Assembly (NCBI RefSeq): GCF_003254645.1
Contig: NZ_PNFD01000001.1
Span: 1,054,001 to 1,118,000, forward strand
Direction of reading: 5' to 3'
Origin: Microbacterium suaedae
GTDB lineage: Bacteria; Actinomycetota; Actinomycetes; Actinomycetales; Microbacteriaceae
DNA length: 64,000 nt
Shown: positions 10,025-19,403 of the stretch, one piece after another
Numbering within the stretch: the first letter of the stretch is position 1
How the letters are laid out: each line of letters begins with the position of its first letter
Program-made: the position numbers and the translations under genes
Notes under the pieces: generated by a model
What the model was told of the DNA's origin: nothing
The model's input: only the letters and a program-made list of their open reading frames with translations
The model's database searches: none

Positions 10025-10564
10025 ATGCACGACTTCCTCGCGGTCCCCGCTCGGCGCGACGTCCAGGGCATGAAGGCCACCCTCGGCGCGATGGAGGAGG
10101 GCGAGCCCGTGCACGCCATCCTCCGCACGAATCGGTACGGCGACGTCGAGCTATCAAGCGCCGCGCATGTCGGCATCGGCGGCGACATGATGATCGCCGG
10201 CCGGATCGTCGCCGGCCCGCTCACGAAGACGAAGGATGGCGAGCCGGCACGAACGCCGACGAGCGATCTGCGCGTCGTCCGCGACGGCGTCCCCTCTCCC
10301 CGCGGCGAGACGATCGAAGCGACGGATCTGTCGCACGGCGACCTCGTCTCGGTCGACTTCACGGCCGTGCCCTACGGCGAGATCTCGGTCTCGGGGATCG
10401 CGACGGAGGGCGCCGACGGCTACCTCCTCGTCGGAGAGTGGATCATTCGGCTCCCCGAGGAGCAGGCGCCCGCCGTCGAGCGGGTCCGTCTGATCGCCCG
10501 CGACGGCGAGCACAGCATCCCCGTCCCGGATCGGCGCCCGCACTACCAGTCGGACATCCTGTGA
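10025..10564 (+). CDS. Conserved hypothetical protein
   Basis: A 179-residue soluble protein that I do not recognise. It has no signal peptide, membrane helix or cysteine. It alternates short strands and charged turns ('VHAILRTNRYGDVELSSAAHVGIGGDMMIAGRIVAGPL', 'GDLVSVDFTAVPYGEISVSGIATEGADGYLLVGEWIIRLPEE'), consistent with an all-beta fold. Coding is supported by strong third-position GC and a clean ATG with a good spacing after the macrodomain gene. The shared direction and 30-bp gap suggest one transcript, so a link with ADP-ribose metabolism is possible but unproven. Confidence 0.6.
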   Translation: MHDFLAVPARRDVQGMKATLGAMEEGEPVHAILRTNRYGDVELSSAAHVGIGGDMMIAGRIVAGPLTKTKDGEPARTPTSDLRVVRDGVPSPRGETIEATDLSHGDLVSVDFTAVPYGEISVSGIATEGADGYLLVGEWIIRLPEEQAPAVERVRLIARDGEHSIPVPDRRPHYQSDIL

Positions 10565-10890
10565 GGCGGTCGCGAATCGCGTGACGTCACCGTCTCGCCT
10601 TCGTCCCGGGAGGAGCGCCGACTCGCAACGTGAAGACAATCGTGCGATGACCCATGCTCGCGCTCCGCGCCGGACGGATCCGCGCAGGCACACGCAGGTC
10701 ATCTCGAACGAGATCTCCGAGCGCACAGCGTGCGCGTGTGAACCTCTCTCCCGACGACCGGCGTCCCCGCGACCCCGATGATGTGCGCGTGCCCCCAGGG
10801 CAAGTGGAGCGCGACGCAGCAGACCCCACCGAAGGGACATCACATTGCGTTCCTCCCGCATCAAGCCCCATGCCCAGCTGACGGGGGCCA
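10565..10890. other. 326-bp gap with no convincing gene
   Basis: No reading frame here has homology I can recognise, and the open frames on both strands are short and arginine-rich. The only structure seen is a small dyad ATCTCG-AA-CGAGAT near 10700. The right end merges into the promoter of the peptide operon. Confidence 0.4.
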
Positions 10891-10897
10891 AAACTCT

Positions 10898-10913
10898 TGT
10901 AAAACATTTCACA
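10898..10913 (+). promoter_or_regulatory. TGTAAAACATTTCACA operator at the peptide-operon promoter
   Basis: An imperfect dyad (TGTaAAA/TTTcACA) in an AT-rich stretch 93 bp before the binding-protein start. Its left part, TTGTAA, matches the -35 of the promoters at 58737 and 60178. It is a natural site for the LacI regulator encoded fourth in this operon; the pairing is inferred from position. Confidence 0.5.
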
Positions 10914-11005
10914 TAAAGTGATTTGCGCGGAGACTCGCGGCTGTTTGACTCCTGTTCATCCAGGGCCCGTCGGCATCGTCGCCGACGGTCAGACGAGGAG
11001 GTCTC

Positions 11006-12550
11006 ATGTCCGTTTCCCGCACGCGCAGAGTCGCTGCGCTCACCGCCACGGTCGCCGCTGTCGGATTCGTCGCCTCCAGCTGTGCTTCATCCGAGGCCGA
11101 GGGTCGCGGCGACGCCACGCTGACGGTCGGCCTCGCCGCGCCGCCGTCGAGTCTTGATCCCGCGAACATGGAGCAGTCCACGAGCCCGTTCGCGCAGCCG
11201 TCGTATGACGCTCTGATCCGCGTCGAGCCCGACGGATCCCTCGTGCCGGGTCTCGCGACCGAATGGGGCTTCGTCGACGACAAGAACCAGGTCTTCGAGC
11301 TGACGCTGCGCGAGGGCGTGACGTTCTCGGACGGCGCGGAGCTCGACGCGGATGCCGTCATCGCGAACCTCGAACACCTCGACGAGGGCAAAAGCAACGT
11401 CGCGACGCTCGTGAACGGCGGCGCCTACGAGAAGACCGACGAGCACACGGTGCGGATCACCTGGGAGACGCCGCATCCCCTCGCGGCACAGTCGTTCACA
11501 CAGACGTGGGTCGCGGGCATGATGGTCTCCCCCGACGCGCTCGCGGAGAATCCCGCGTCGCTCACGACGCAGACGGCAGGCGCCGGCCCCTACGCGCTCG
11601 ACGCCTCGCAGACAGTCGCCGGATCGCGCTACGTGTACGAGGCGCGGGACGACTATTGGGATCCGGGCAGCCAGCACTGGGACGAAATCGTCATCCAGGT
11701 GATGGACAATCCCGAGCAGCGGCTCAACGCCCTGCAAACGGGCGAGATCGACTATGCGGTGGGCGACCTCGCGACCGCCCAGACGGCCGCCGCCGGCGGC
11801 GTCGAGGTGCTGTACGCCCCGACGATCGCGTACGGCCTGAGCCTGCTCGACCGCGATGGCGCACTCGGCTCGCCGCTCGAGGACGTGCGCGTACGCCAGG
11901 CGATCAACTTCGCCCTCGACCGCGATTCGATCGCGGAGTCGCTGCTCGGCGAGTACGGCTTCCCGACCGAGCAGGTGATGGTGCCGAGCGAGCCCGGCTA
12001 TGTCGAGGATCTCGAGGGCCGATACGCCTACGATCCCGACCGCGCCCGCGAGATGCTGGACGAGGCCGGGTATCCCGACGGCTTCGAGCTGCCCGTCATC
12101 GCAAGCACGTCCGACACCGCCGCGACGCTCGCCCAGGTGTATGTCGAGCAGCTCGCGCAGGTCGGGATCGACGTGCAGCTCGAGTCGCGCCCGGGCCCCG
12201 AGTACTTCGAGCTCATGACGAGCGGCGAGTATCCCGCCGCGGGCATCGGCTACGGGTCCCAGCCGCTGCCGATGGAGTACGACGGGCTGTTCGGCCCCGA
12301 CGCGATCTTCAACCCTCTCGGATCCCGCAGCGACGCCATCGAGGACGCGTATGCGGAGGCGATCGTCTCACCCGAGCACGAGGCGACGCCGCTGTACGAG
12401 GAGATCACGACGACGCTCGTCGAGGAGGCGTGGTTCGCCCCCATCGTGTTCGCCCCCGTCTTCTACTACGCGGGCGACACCATCGCGCCCGTGGAGGTGT
12501 CGGAGGCACGGCCGCAGGCGCCACTGACGGAGATCGCGCCGGCCGAGTGA
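11006..12550 (+). CDS. ABC transporter substrate-binding lipoprotein, peptide/opine class (SBP family 5)
   Basis: A 514-residue extracytoplasmic binding protein of the DppA/OppA family. Residues 1-27 form a signal peptide ending in the lipobox VASSC, so it should be lipid-anchored at Cys27. The body begins 'ATLTVGLAAPPSSLDPANM', the usual family 5 start, and contains 'LREGVTFSDGAELDADAVIANLEHL' and 'DVRVRQAINFALDRDSIAESLLGE', both hallmark regions. ATG 11006 follows an AGGAGG. It is first in a five-gene operon with permease, permease-ATPase-ATPase, LacI regulator and esterase. The ligand is probably a small peptide, or an ester-bearing compound given the esterase; this is inference. Confidence 0.93.
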   Translation: MSVSRTRRVAALTATVAAVGFVASSCASSEAEGRGDATLTVGLAAPPSSLDPANMEQSTSPFAQPSYDALIRVEPDGSLVPGLATEWGFVDDKNQVFELTLREGVTFSDGAELDADAVIANLEHLDEGKSNVATLVNGGAYEKTDEHTVRITWETPHPLAAQSFTQTWVAGMMVSPDALAENPASLTTQTAGAGPYALDASQTVAGSRYVYEARDDYWDPGSQHWDEIVIQVMDNPEQRLNALQTGEIDYAVGDLATAQTAAAGGVEVLYAPTIAYGLSLLDRDGALGSPLEDVRVRQAINFALDRDSIAESLLGEYGFPTEQVMVPSEPGYVEDLEGRYAYDPDRAREMLDEAGYPDGFELPVIASTSDTAATLAQVYVEQLAQVGIDVQLESRPGPEYFELMTSGEYPAAGIGYGSQPLPMEYDGLFGPDAIFNPLGSRSDAIEDAYAEAIVSPEHEATPLYEEITTTLVEEAWFAPIVFAPVFYYAGDTIAPVEVSEARPQAPLTEIAPAE

Positions 12551-12581
12551 GCCGTCACCGCACTTCGAGGAGGAAATCACC

Positions 12582-13523
12582 GTGCCGCTGAGGCGCTTCG
12601 TCAACTGGCTCGTTATGAGCATCATCCTGTTCTTCGTCATCTCGGCGCTGGTCTTCGTGCTCGTCTCGCTCACTCCGGGCGACGCGGCGCGAGCGATCGT
12701 CGGCCCGACCGCCTCGCAGGAGCGGTACGAGCAGGTCCGCGCGAGCCTGGGCCTCGATCTGCCGCTGTGGCAGCAGTACGGCCGCTGGATCGGCGGGCTA
12801 TTTCGCGGCGATCTCGGCGAGTCGGTCGTCACGGGCGTGCCCGTCGCACAGGTACTGGCGGATCGGGTGGAGCCGACGCTCGCGCTGATGATCGGTACGT
12901 TCGTCTGCGCCTCGATCCTCGGCATCGTGCTCGGCGTGATCGGCGCCGCGCGTCCCGGCGTCGTCGGGAAGGCCGCTGACGTCGGGAGCGTCGTCGGTTC
13001 CGCCGTGCCGAGCTTCTGGATCGGCCTCGTGCTCGCGACCGTCTTCGCCGTGCAGTTGCGGCTGCTCCCGACCAGCGGCTATGTGCCGCTCGTCGACGGC
13101 GTCGGCCCGTGGCTGGCCCACATGGTCCTCCCCGTGATCACTCTCACGATCGGCGGCACGGCGCTGCTTGCGAAGCAGACGCGCGATGCGGTCGCCGAGC
13201 AGCTCACGCAGCCGTACATCGTGCTCCTACGCTCCCACGGCGTGAGCGAGAGGCGTATCCTCTGGCGCCATGCCCTGCGCGGGGCGGCCGTGCCGATCGT
13301 GACGATCCTCGGAATGAAGATGGTCGGCCTCACGAGCGGCACGGTGCTCGTTGAAAGCGTCTTCGTGATCCCCGGCTTCGCCGGATATTCGGTCAGCGCG
13401 ACGCTCCTGCACGACATCCCCGTGGTACAAGCGATCACCCTGATCTTCACGATCGTCATCATCGTGACGAACCTCGTCGTCGAACTCGCGTACGCGCGGC
13501 TGAACGTGAAGGAGAACGCATGA
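12582..13523 (+). CDS. ABC transporter permease (DppB type)
   Basis: A 313-residue inner-membrane permease with the DppB/OppB layout. An N-terminal helix (about 10-31) leads to 'SLTPGDAARAIVGP', the conserved periplasmic segment, and then five further helices. The cytoplasmic EAA-like loop is 'LLRSHGVSERRILWRHALRGAAVPIVT', which docks on the ATPase. The start is GTG 12582, preceded by GAGGAGG at ideal distance. Its stop overlaps the next gene by 4 bp (ATGA). It pairs with the permease half of the downstream fusion protein. Confidence 0.93.
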   Translation: MPLRRFVNWLVMSIILFFVISALVFVLVSLTPGDAARAIVGPTASQERYEQVRASLGLDLPLWQQYGRWIGGLFRGDLGESVVTGVPVAQVLADRVEPTLALMIGTFVCASILGIVLGVIGAARPGVVGKAADVGSVVGSAVPSFWIGLVLATVFAVQLRLLPTSGYVPLVDGVGPWLAHMVLPVITLTIGGTALLAKQTRDAVAEQLTQPYIVLLRSHGVSERRILWRHALRGAAVPIVTILGMKMVGLTSGTVLVESVFVIPGFAGYSVSATLLHDIPVVQAITLIFTIVIIVTNLVVELAYARLNVKENA

Positions 13524-16114
13524 CCAGGCCCGTCGAAGAGCGCACCGAGGTGGTGCGCGTGCCGCGCGATGCCCGTGCCGTCCCGCCGCTGTGGCGGATC
13601 CTGCTCTCGCGCACCCAGTTCGTCGTCTGCGCCGCGGTCCTCGCCGTTCTCGCGCTCGCGGTCGCTTTCGCGCCGGTGATCGCCCCATATTCTCCCGTCG
13701 CGCAGGACCTGCTGAATACCTTCTCGGGGCCGAGCCTCGCGCATCCTCTCGGAACGGATGATCTCGGGCGCGACGTGCTGTCTCGGCTGCTCTACGGCGG
13801 TCGCGTAACACTCCTCGGCGTGGTCCAGGCTCTCGCGGTGTTCCTCGTTATCGGCACCACGCTCGGTCTCGCCGCGGGGATGGCGCGCGGCTTCGTCGAC
13901 ACGATCATCGTGCGCGCGGCGGAGATCCTCCTCAGCGTTCCCGCCTTCATCATCCTGCTCGTGATGCTCTCGATCGTGCCGGGCAACATGTCCGTCGCGA
14001 TGATCGCGATCGGAGTGCTGACGAGCCCTCTGCTGATCCGCGTCGTCCGCGGCACGACGAAGACCGTACGAGGCGAGCTGTTCGTACGGGGTGCGCGCAC
14101 GATGGGACTGACCGAGGTGCAGATCACGGTGCGCCACATCCTGCCGCGCCTCGCCGGCCCGATCATCGTGCAGGCGACGATCTTCTCGGGAGCCGTCATC
14201 ATCTCAGAAACGGGCCTCGGATATCTCGGATTCGGCGTGCAACTGCCGGCCCCGAGCTGGGGCAACATGGTACAGACCGCGAGCGAGAACATCAGCCGCT
14301 CACCGTGGCTACTCGTCCCGACAGGCGGCGTGATCATCGTCACGATCATGGCGCTCATGCTCGTCGGCGACAGCGTCCGCGACGCGGTCGCCGAGCGCTG
14401 GACGGGGTCCTCGCGGCAGCGGATCCGCGCAGCGCGCAGCGAGCAGGCGGCGACGCCCGCGACGACGACGGAATCCGGCGCCCTCCTCGAGGTGACCGGC
14501 CTCACCATCGTCGTCGACTCGCCCTCCGGTCCGGTCAAGCTCGTCGAGGACGTGTCGTTCGCGCTCCGCTCCGGCGAGACGCTGTGCCTCGTGGGCGAAT
14601 CGGGATCCGGCAAGTCGGTCACCTCGCTCGCGCTCCTCGGACTCAGCCGCGGCACCCGTGTCACGTCGGGCCGGATCGTGGTCGACGGACGCGAGGTCGT
14701 CGCCGGTGATGCCGAGAAGATGCGGCGCCTGCGAACGGAGCTGTTCGGCTACATCACGCAGGATCCGCAGCCGTCGCTGGATCCGTCGATGCGCATCGGA
14801 GATCTGCTGGCCCAGTTCGTGCGCCTGCACCAGGACGTCGACCAGCGTACTGCGCGGGAGCGGACCATCGAGCTGCTCGAGCGGGTGCAGATCCCTGACC
14901 CCCAGGCCGTCGCGCGCCGCTACCCGCACCAGCTCTCGGGCGGCATGGCACAGCGCGTCGTGATCGCCGCGGCGCTCAGCGCCGAGCCGCGGATCCTCGT
15001 CGCCGACGAGCCGACGACGGCGCTCGACGTGACGGTGCAGGCAGAGATCCTCGCGCTGCTCCATCGGCTGTGCAATGCGGACGAGTCGATGTCGCTGCTG
15101 CTCGTGACACACGATTGGGGCGTCGTCGCCGACATCGCTGATCGCGTGATCGTGCTGCGCGACGGGCGGATCGTCGAGGAGGCGGACGCGGACGAGATCT
15201 TCGCCCGTCCCTTACACGAGCACACGCGCGCGATGCTCGAGGCGGACCCCGCGCGGCTCGACGTGCGTGCGGCGCGGCCGTCGACGGATCCGCTCCTCGC
15301 GGTGCGCGATCTGCGCGTCGAGTACGCGGGCCGCGACTCGCGGGGTCGCTCGATGCGGACGACGGCAGTCGACGGCATCGACCTCGACCTTCACCGCGCG
15401 CGCACGCTGGGGCTGATCGGCGAATCAGGATCCGGGAAGTCGAGCATCGGCAACGCGGTCGTCGGCCTCGTGGAGGCAGCCTCGGGCAGCATCCGGCTCG
15501 GCGACGACGAACTCGTGGGCGCCTCGACGCGACGGCGGCGCGAGCTCAGCCGGCGCGTGCAGGTCATCTTCCAGGATCCGTACGGATCGCTGAATCCGGT
15601 GCGCACCGTCGGATCGACGCTCGCCGAGCCTCTCGTACTCGCGCATGGCCGCTCGGCATCGGACGCGCGGCGCGATGTCGCGGACGCTCTCGAGCGGGTC
15701 GGCCTGCCGACGAGCGCGGCCCATCGTCACCCGACGCAGTTCTCGGGAGGACAACGCCAGCGGATCGCGATCGCCCGCGCGATCGTGCTGCGCCCGGAGC
15801 TGATCGTGTGCGACGAGCCGGTGAGTGCCCTCGACCTGACGATCCAGGAGCAGGTGTTGACCCTGCTGTCGGAGCTGCAGGACGAGCTCGGCGTCGCCTA
15901 CCTGTTCATTTCGCACGATCTGTCGGTCGTCCGCAGCTTCTGCGACGACGTCGCGGTCATGTATCGCGGATCCATCGTCGAGCGCGGCAGGGCACGCGAC
16001 GTGATCCTGCGCCCGGAGCACGCGTACACGCGTTCGCTGCTCGAGGCAGCGCCGATTCCGGATCCGACCGTGCAGCGCGGTCGCTCGCTCACCGCCGAGC
16101 GGTACGTCGTATGA
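13520..16114 (+). CDS. Fused ABC transporter: DppC-type permease with two ATP-binding domains
   Basis: An 864-residue protein joining three parts usually made separately. Residues 1-295 are a DppC-like permease ('HPLGTDDLGRDVLSRLLYGGRVTLL', EAA loop 'VRGARTMGLTEVQITVRHILPRL'). Residues about 310-570 are a DppD-like ATPase (Walker A GESGSGKS near 359, signature LSGGMAQRV, Walker B ILVADEPTTALD). Residues about 590-850 are a DppF-like ATPase (GESGSGKS near 634, FSGGQRQRI, LIVCDEPVSALD). With the upstream permease and binding protein it makes a complete importer from only three genes. There is no frameshift, and all catalytic motifs are intact. ATGA overlaps link it to genes on both sides. Confidence 0.95.
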   Translation: MTRPVEERTEVVRVPRDARAVPPLWRILLSRTQFVVCAAVLAVLALAVAFAPVIAPYSPVAQDLLNTFSGPSLAHPLGTDDLGRDVLSRLLYGGRVTLLGVVQALAVFLVIGTTLGLAAGMARGFVDTIIVRAAEILLSVPAFIILLVMLSIVPGNMSVAMIAIGVLTSPLLIRVVRGTTKTVRGELFVRGARTMGLTEVQITVRHILPRLAGPIIVQATIFSGAVIISETGLGYLGFGVQLPAPSWGNMVQTASENISRSPWLLVPTGGVIIVTIMALMLVGDSVRDAVAERWTGSSRQRIRAARSEQAATPATTTESGALLEVTGLTIVVDSPSGPVKLVEDVSFALRSGETLCLVGESGSGKSVTSLALLGLSRGTRVTSGRIVVDGREVVAGDAEKMRRLRTELFGYITQDPQPSLDPSMRIGDLLAQFVRLHQDVDQRTARERTIELLERVQIPDPQAVARRYPHQLSGGMAQRVVIAAALSAEPRILVADEPTTALDVTVQAEILALLHRLCNADESMSLLLVTHDWGVVADIADRVIVLRDGRIVEEADADEIFARPLHEHTRAMLEADPARLDVRAARPSTDPLLAVRDLRVEYAGRDSRGRSMRTTAVDGIDLDLHRARTLGLIGESGSGKSSIGNAVVGLVEAASGSIRLGDDELVGASTRRRRELSRRVQVIFQDPYGSLNPVRTVGSTLAEPLVLAHGRSASDARRDVADALERVGLPTSAAHRHPTQFSGGQRQRIAIARAIVLRPELIVCDEPVSALDLTIQEQVLTLLSELQDELGVAYLFISHDLSVVRSFCDDVAVMYRGSIVERGRARDVILRPEHAYTRSLLEAAPIPDPTVQRGRSLTAERYVV

Positions 16115-17118
16115 CGCGCTCGGTCACGATCCATGACGTCGCGGGCGAGGCGGGCGTGTCGATCGCGACGGTGTCGCACACGATGAACCGGCCCGCTCGG
16201 GTGTCGGCTGAGACACGGACGAAGGTACTCGAGGCGGCCGACAAGCTGGGATACGTGCCGGCGCGCACAGCGAACGGCAGGGCCCCCACGGCGCGCAAGC
16301 GGATCGGCGTCGTCGCGCCGTTCCGCGCCTATCCTTCGTACGCGATGCGCCTGAACGGCGTGCTTGACGCGTGCGAGGCGGAGCGGGTCGACGTGATCGT
16401 GTTCGATCATCCCTCGGCGAGCCGCAGCCCCTCGCCGCGGCTGTCGACGCTACCGCTGTCGGCGTCGCTCGACGGGCTGATCGTCATGGGCGTGCCGATC
16501 GACACGGGCCTCGGCGAGCGGCTCGTCGATCGCGAACTGCCGACCGTTCTCGTCGACTCGACGCATCCGCGATTCCCGTCGGTTGTGCTCGACGAGGCGC
16601 ACGGCACGCGCATCGCGAGCGAGCACCTGCTCGCACGGGCATTCACGCGTTTCGTGTACGTGACGGAGGGACAGGTGTCGCACGACTTCATCGCACACGG
16701 CACGCGGCGTCTCTCGGGTTTCGTGCACGCGCTCGCGGATCGCGGGATCCCCGAGGATCACGTCAAGCGCATCACAGCACGCTCGGGCAACGTGACAGCG
16801 GGGCGGCACGCGGCGGAGGCGATCGCATCGCTCGCGCGCGACGAGCGCGTGGGCGTGCTCGCGGGGCACGACACACTCGCAGCGGGGATCCTCGCGGGGC
16901 TCCGGGCGCGCCGCGTCTCGGTCCCCGAAAGCGTGGGGGTGATCGGGTGGGACGGCGGCGACTCCGTCGAGGCGCTCGGGCTGACGACGGTGCAGCAGCC
17001 GCTCGTGGAGTCGGGACGGATCGGGGCGCGGCAGCTGCTGTCCCTGCTCGCCGACCGTGCGGCGCCGCAGGAGCGGGTGCTGCTCACGCCGAGCCTGGTG
17101 GAAGGGATCACGACATGA
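16111..17118 (+). CDS. LacI-family transcriptional regulator of the peptide operon
   Basis: A 335-residue LacI/GalR repressor. The DNA-binding head is 'VTIHDVAGEAGVSIATVSHTMNRPARVSAETRTKVLEAADKLGYVP' (residues 4-49), with the hinge after it. The periplasmic-binding-like effector domain follows ('IGVVAPFRAYPSYAMRLNGVLDACEAERVDVIVFD', 'SVGVIGWDGGDSVEALGLTTVQQP'). ATG 16111 overlaps the transporter stop by 4 bp, and the esterase start overlaps its own stop by 4 bp. It probably acts at the TGTAAAACATTTCACA site before the operon, making a feedback loop. The effector is unknown. Confidence 0.93.
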   Translation: MTRSVTIHDVAGEAGVSIATVSHTMNRPARVSAETRTKVLEAADKLGYVPARTANGRAPTARKRIGVVAPFRAYPSYAMRLNGVLDACEAERVDVIVFDHPSASRSPSPRLSTLPLSASLDGLIVMGVPIDTGLGERLVDRELPTVLVDSTHPRFPSVVLDEAHGTRIASEHLLARAFTRFVYVTEGQVSHDFIAHGTRRLSGFVHALADRGIPEDHVKRITARSGNVTAGRHAAEAIASLARDERVGVLAGHDTLAAGILAGLRARRVSVPESVGVIGWDGGDSVEALGLTTVQQPLVESGRIGARQLLSLLADRAAPQERVLLTPSLVEGITT

Positions 17119-18125
17119 GAGGCGACATGCCAGAGAACCTGCGTCGGCTGCTCGCGGAGATCCGGCTCGTCTCGCCGCCGCTTCCGCGCTTCGAGCGCGC
17201 AGCGGACGAGTCGGCGGCTGCTTGGAGAGCGCGGATCGCGGCCGCGCGAGACGACGCGGATATGCACGCCCTCGCGCATCGCGAGGCGGTGGATCGGGCC
17301 GCGTCGCGCCTGTTCGGCGCGACCGCGCGTGAGCTGCTGCCGGCGGTGCCGGACAACCTCCGGCAGTCCGAGGTTCAGGTGACCGCCGCGGACCGTCGCG
17401 TCGTGGACGTGTCGGTCACGGCCCCTGCACGTCCCTCGGGCGCCGTGGTCGTCCGACTACACGGGGGCGGCTTCTGGATGGGAGGTGGCCGGGCGGCGCG
17501 CCTGCTCGACCGCTCCCTCATCGAGCAGCTCGCCGCGACGTGCGGCGCGACGGTGCTGAACGTCGACTACAGGCTCGCGCCCGAGCACCCAATCCCGGCG
17601 GCGATGGATGACGTGCACGACGTGCTCGAGGCCGTACGACACGGGGAGCTCGGCGAGGATCTGGATCCGCGCCGGATCGCACTCATCGGCACCTCGTCGG
17701 GCGCGAATATCGCGGCGGCGGCGGCGCTAGCGGATCTCGGCGTCGATGATCCCATCGCCGGCCTCGTACTGATCGTCTCGTCACTTCGATTGGATGTTCC
17801 CCCCGCTTCCATGCACGACGATCCGGCCGCGTGGGAGGAGCGCCGAGGTCAGCTGCTCGGCTACCTGGGCGAGATCTCGCCCAAGGATCCCCGGGCATCG
17901 CCGGCCCTCAGCCCGTCGCTCGGCGCGCTTCCGCCCGTGCACGCGGTCGTGGCTCGACACGACGAGATCGCCGACGGCGGAGGCGAGCTGTGCGCGCGGG
18001 TCAAGATGGCCGGAGGGGTCGCCGAGGAGCACGTGTACGAGATGACGCACACTGTGGCCGCCCCCCATGTCGAGGCGGCATGGGTACGCGGGGTCACCGA
18101 CTTCGTCGGAAAAGTCCTGGGGTGA
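17115..18125 (+). CDS. Alpha/beta hydrolase, hormone-sensitive lipase family esterase
   Basis: A 336-residue carboxylesterase of the HSL (type IV) family. The oxyanion motif HGGGF begins at His116. The nucleophile elbow is GTSSG with Ser194. The acid is likely in 'VVARHDEIADGG' near 275, and the base is in 'YEMTHTV' near 310. The N-terminal cap (1-100) is helical. No signal peptide is seen, so it acts in the cytoplasm. ATG 17115 overlaps the LacI stop by 4 bp, making it the last gene of the transporter operon. That suggests it cleaves an ester or amide in the imported compound, which is inference from context. Confidence 0.9.
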   Translation: MRGDMPENLRRLLAEIRLVSPPLPRFERAADESAAAWRARIAAARDDADMHALAHREAVDRAASRLFGATARELLPAVPDNLRQSEVQVTAADRRVVDVSVTAPARPSGAVVVRLHGGGFWMGGGRAARLLDRSLIEQLAATCGATVLNVDYRLAPEHPIPAAMDDVHDVLEAVRHGELGEDLDPRRIALIGTSSGANIAAAAALADLGVDDPIAGLVLIVSSLRLDVPPASMHDDPAAWEERRGQLLGYLGEISPKDPRASPALSPSLGALPPVHAVVARHDEIADGGGELCARVKMAGGVAEEHVYEMTHTVAAPHVEAAWVRGVTDFVGKVLG

Positions 18126-18129
18126 CGTC

Positions 18130-18414
18130 TCAGGTCGCGAACCGTGGCGTCACGCCTTCCAGGCCACGCCCGAGACGATGAGCTCCGCGCGGCCGGAGGT
18201 CGGCTCGATGAGGCGAGGGCCGCGTTCCGCGGCGGGCGTGAATGCCGAGCCGGTCGAGCGTCAAGTTCGCGAGGTGGACCCCGTCCATCGGCAGGTGCAC
18301 GGCGCTCCCCTCCTGTCGAGCGATGAGGCGGTCAACGAGCGTCGTCGCGAGGGGGGTCTTGCTGCTGCCGGGGCTGCACGCGATGCCGAGGAGGAAGCGC
18401 GGTCCCGTCACGAC
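18130..18414 (-). pseudogene. Decayed P-loop nucleoside/pantothenate-kinase-like fragment
   Basis: The minus strand encodes 'PRFLLGIACSPGSSKTPLATTLVDRLIARQ', then 'VHLPMDGVHLANLTLDRLGIHARRG'. This is the start of the nucleoside/nucleotide kinase (uridine-kinase/CoaA-like) family. Two P-loop glycines are replaced: the expected GSPGSGKT reads CSPGSSKT. After about 60 residues the frame turns into low-complexity arginine-rich sequence and then stops at 18130. It has no start of its own and is joined in frame to the exonuclease remnant upstream. Loss of both glycines would abolish ATP binding, so I call it non-functional. Confidence 0.7.
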
Positions 18415-19020
18415 GGACGAGACGCGGGCGGCGCGAGCGGCGTCCGGGACGGTGGCGATCTGCTCGAGTTCGGCACGCTCGGCGTGCGTCACCGTCCCGC
18501 CTGCAGTGGCCTCATGAACGGCCGCTTCGAGCTGCGCCGCGCGCAGACGGCGCTCGCCGACGCCGGTGATCTCGGCGATCTGGTCCAGGCGATTGTGCGC
18601 GGCCAGCGAGACAACGCAGTGGTCGAGCACCGCGCCCAGAAGCTCGAGGCAGACCGAGTCGCTCGATTCGTCCGAGGCGATCGGAATGCTCGTGCGCTGT
18701 CAGAAAGCCCATTCGGCGGTGTCCTCCTTCGCAGCGATCGGCTGTCGCATCGGCTGCCCGGCCGATGGCGGGACACTCGCGGCGTGCGGCGTCGCCGATC
18801 CGAAGGCGGCGCGCGAAACGTGATCCCGCCACTCGCTGTCGCCGCCGACGCTCCGGATCAGCGCCTCGAGCACGCCGCTCGTTGCGCGCGCATCGTGCAG
18901 CGCGGCGTGGGCACCGGTGAGATCGATGCCGAGGAGCGCACAGACATCGGCGACGCCAGAACCAAGCCCGGCGCGTGTTTCGTCGCGCCACCTGTTGCTG
19001 TGTTCGAACCGCGCGCTCAG
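18415..19020 (-). pseudogene. Remnant of a DnaQ-like 3'-5' exonuclease with an in-frame stop
   Basis: One minus-strand frame reads '...GSGVADVCALLGIDLTGAHAALHDARATSGVLEALI', the C-terminal Exo III region (HxAxxDA) of DEDD exonucleases. It continues to 'TAEWAF', hits a TGA (complement of about 18699-18701), and resumes in the same frame as 'RTSIPIASDESSDSVCLELLGAVLDHCVV'. A TerB-like 'GTVTHAERAELEQIA' tail follows. The N-terminal catalytic half (Exo I and II) is missing. The tail then fuses to the kinase fragment. A nonsense codon, lost 5' half and chimeric 3' end all point to decay. Confidence 0.7.
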
Positions 19021-19234
19021 TTTCGAGCAATGCGGCCCATGCTCGCCTCGCGCTGTCGGGGTCTGCGAACACGTAGTAGGTACCGAAGCCGACGAATGCG
19101 ACCGAAATCACGATCAGAGCCGATACAACGATCTGCAGGTACGCGGCAGTTGTGCCCCCGGCGATGAGGGTTATCGCCGAGATGGCGGCGACTGCCGCGA
19201 TCGAGAGTGCTCCGATAGCTGCCCCACGGTGCAT
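18994..19234 (-). pseudogene. Truncated two-helix membrane protein reading frame
   Basis: The frame 'MHRGAAIGALSIAAVAAISAITLIAGGTTAAYLQIVVSALIVISVAFVGFGTYYVFADPDSARRAW' predicts two membrane helices (about 4-27 and 31-55). After about residue 78 it runs as arginine-rich sequence over the exonuclease remnant in another frame, so it has no credible C-terminus. An upstream segment in a different frame ('HGRELGRYPYEQDVESIVRERARWHP') may be its former N-terminus, separated by a frameshift. I do not recognise the family. It could be a short real gene, but the context of decay makes that less likely. Confidence 0.4.
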
Positions 19235-19403
19235 CCGCGGGATGCCAGCGAGCTCGCTCTCTCACGATCGATTCCACGTCCTGCTCGTACGGATACCGGC
19301 CGAGCTCCCGTCCGTGCTTGTGACCGACCGGGGTGCGGGACGACGTGACCTCTCACCATGATGTGCGCTCCTTGCTTCTCAGTCACGGACTCCCATCCTT
19401 CGG

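Noticed and set aside
18126..18630. A functional 166-residue protein on the minus strand
   Set aside because: The frame joins an exonuclease tail to a kinase start with a destroyed P-loop and ends in low-complexity sequence.
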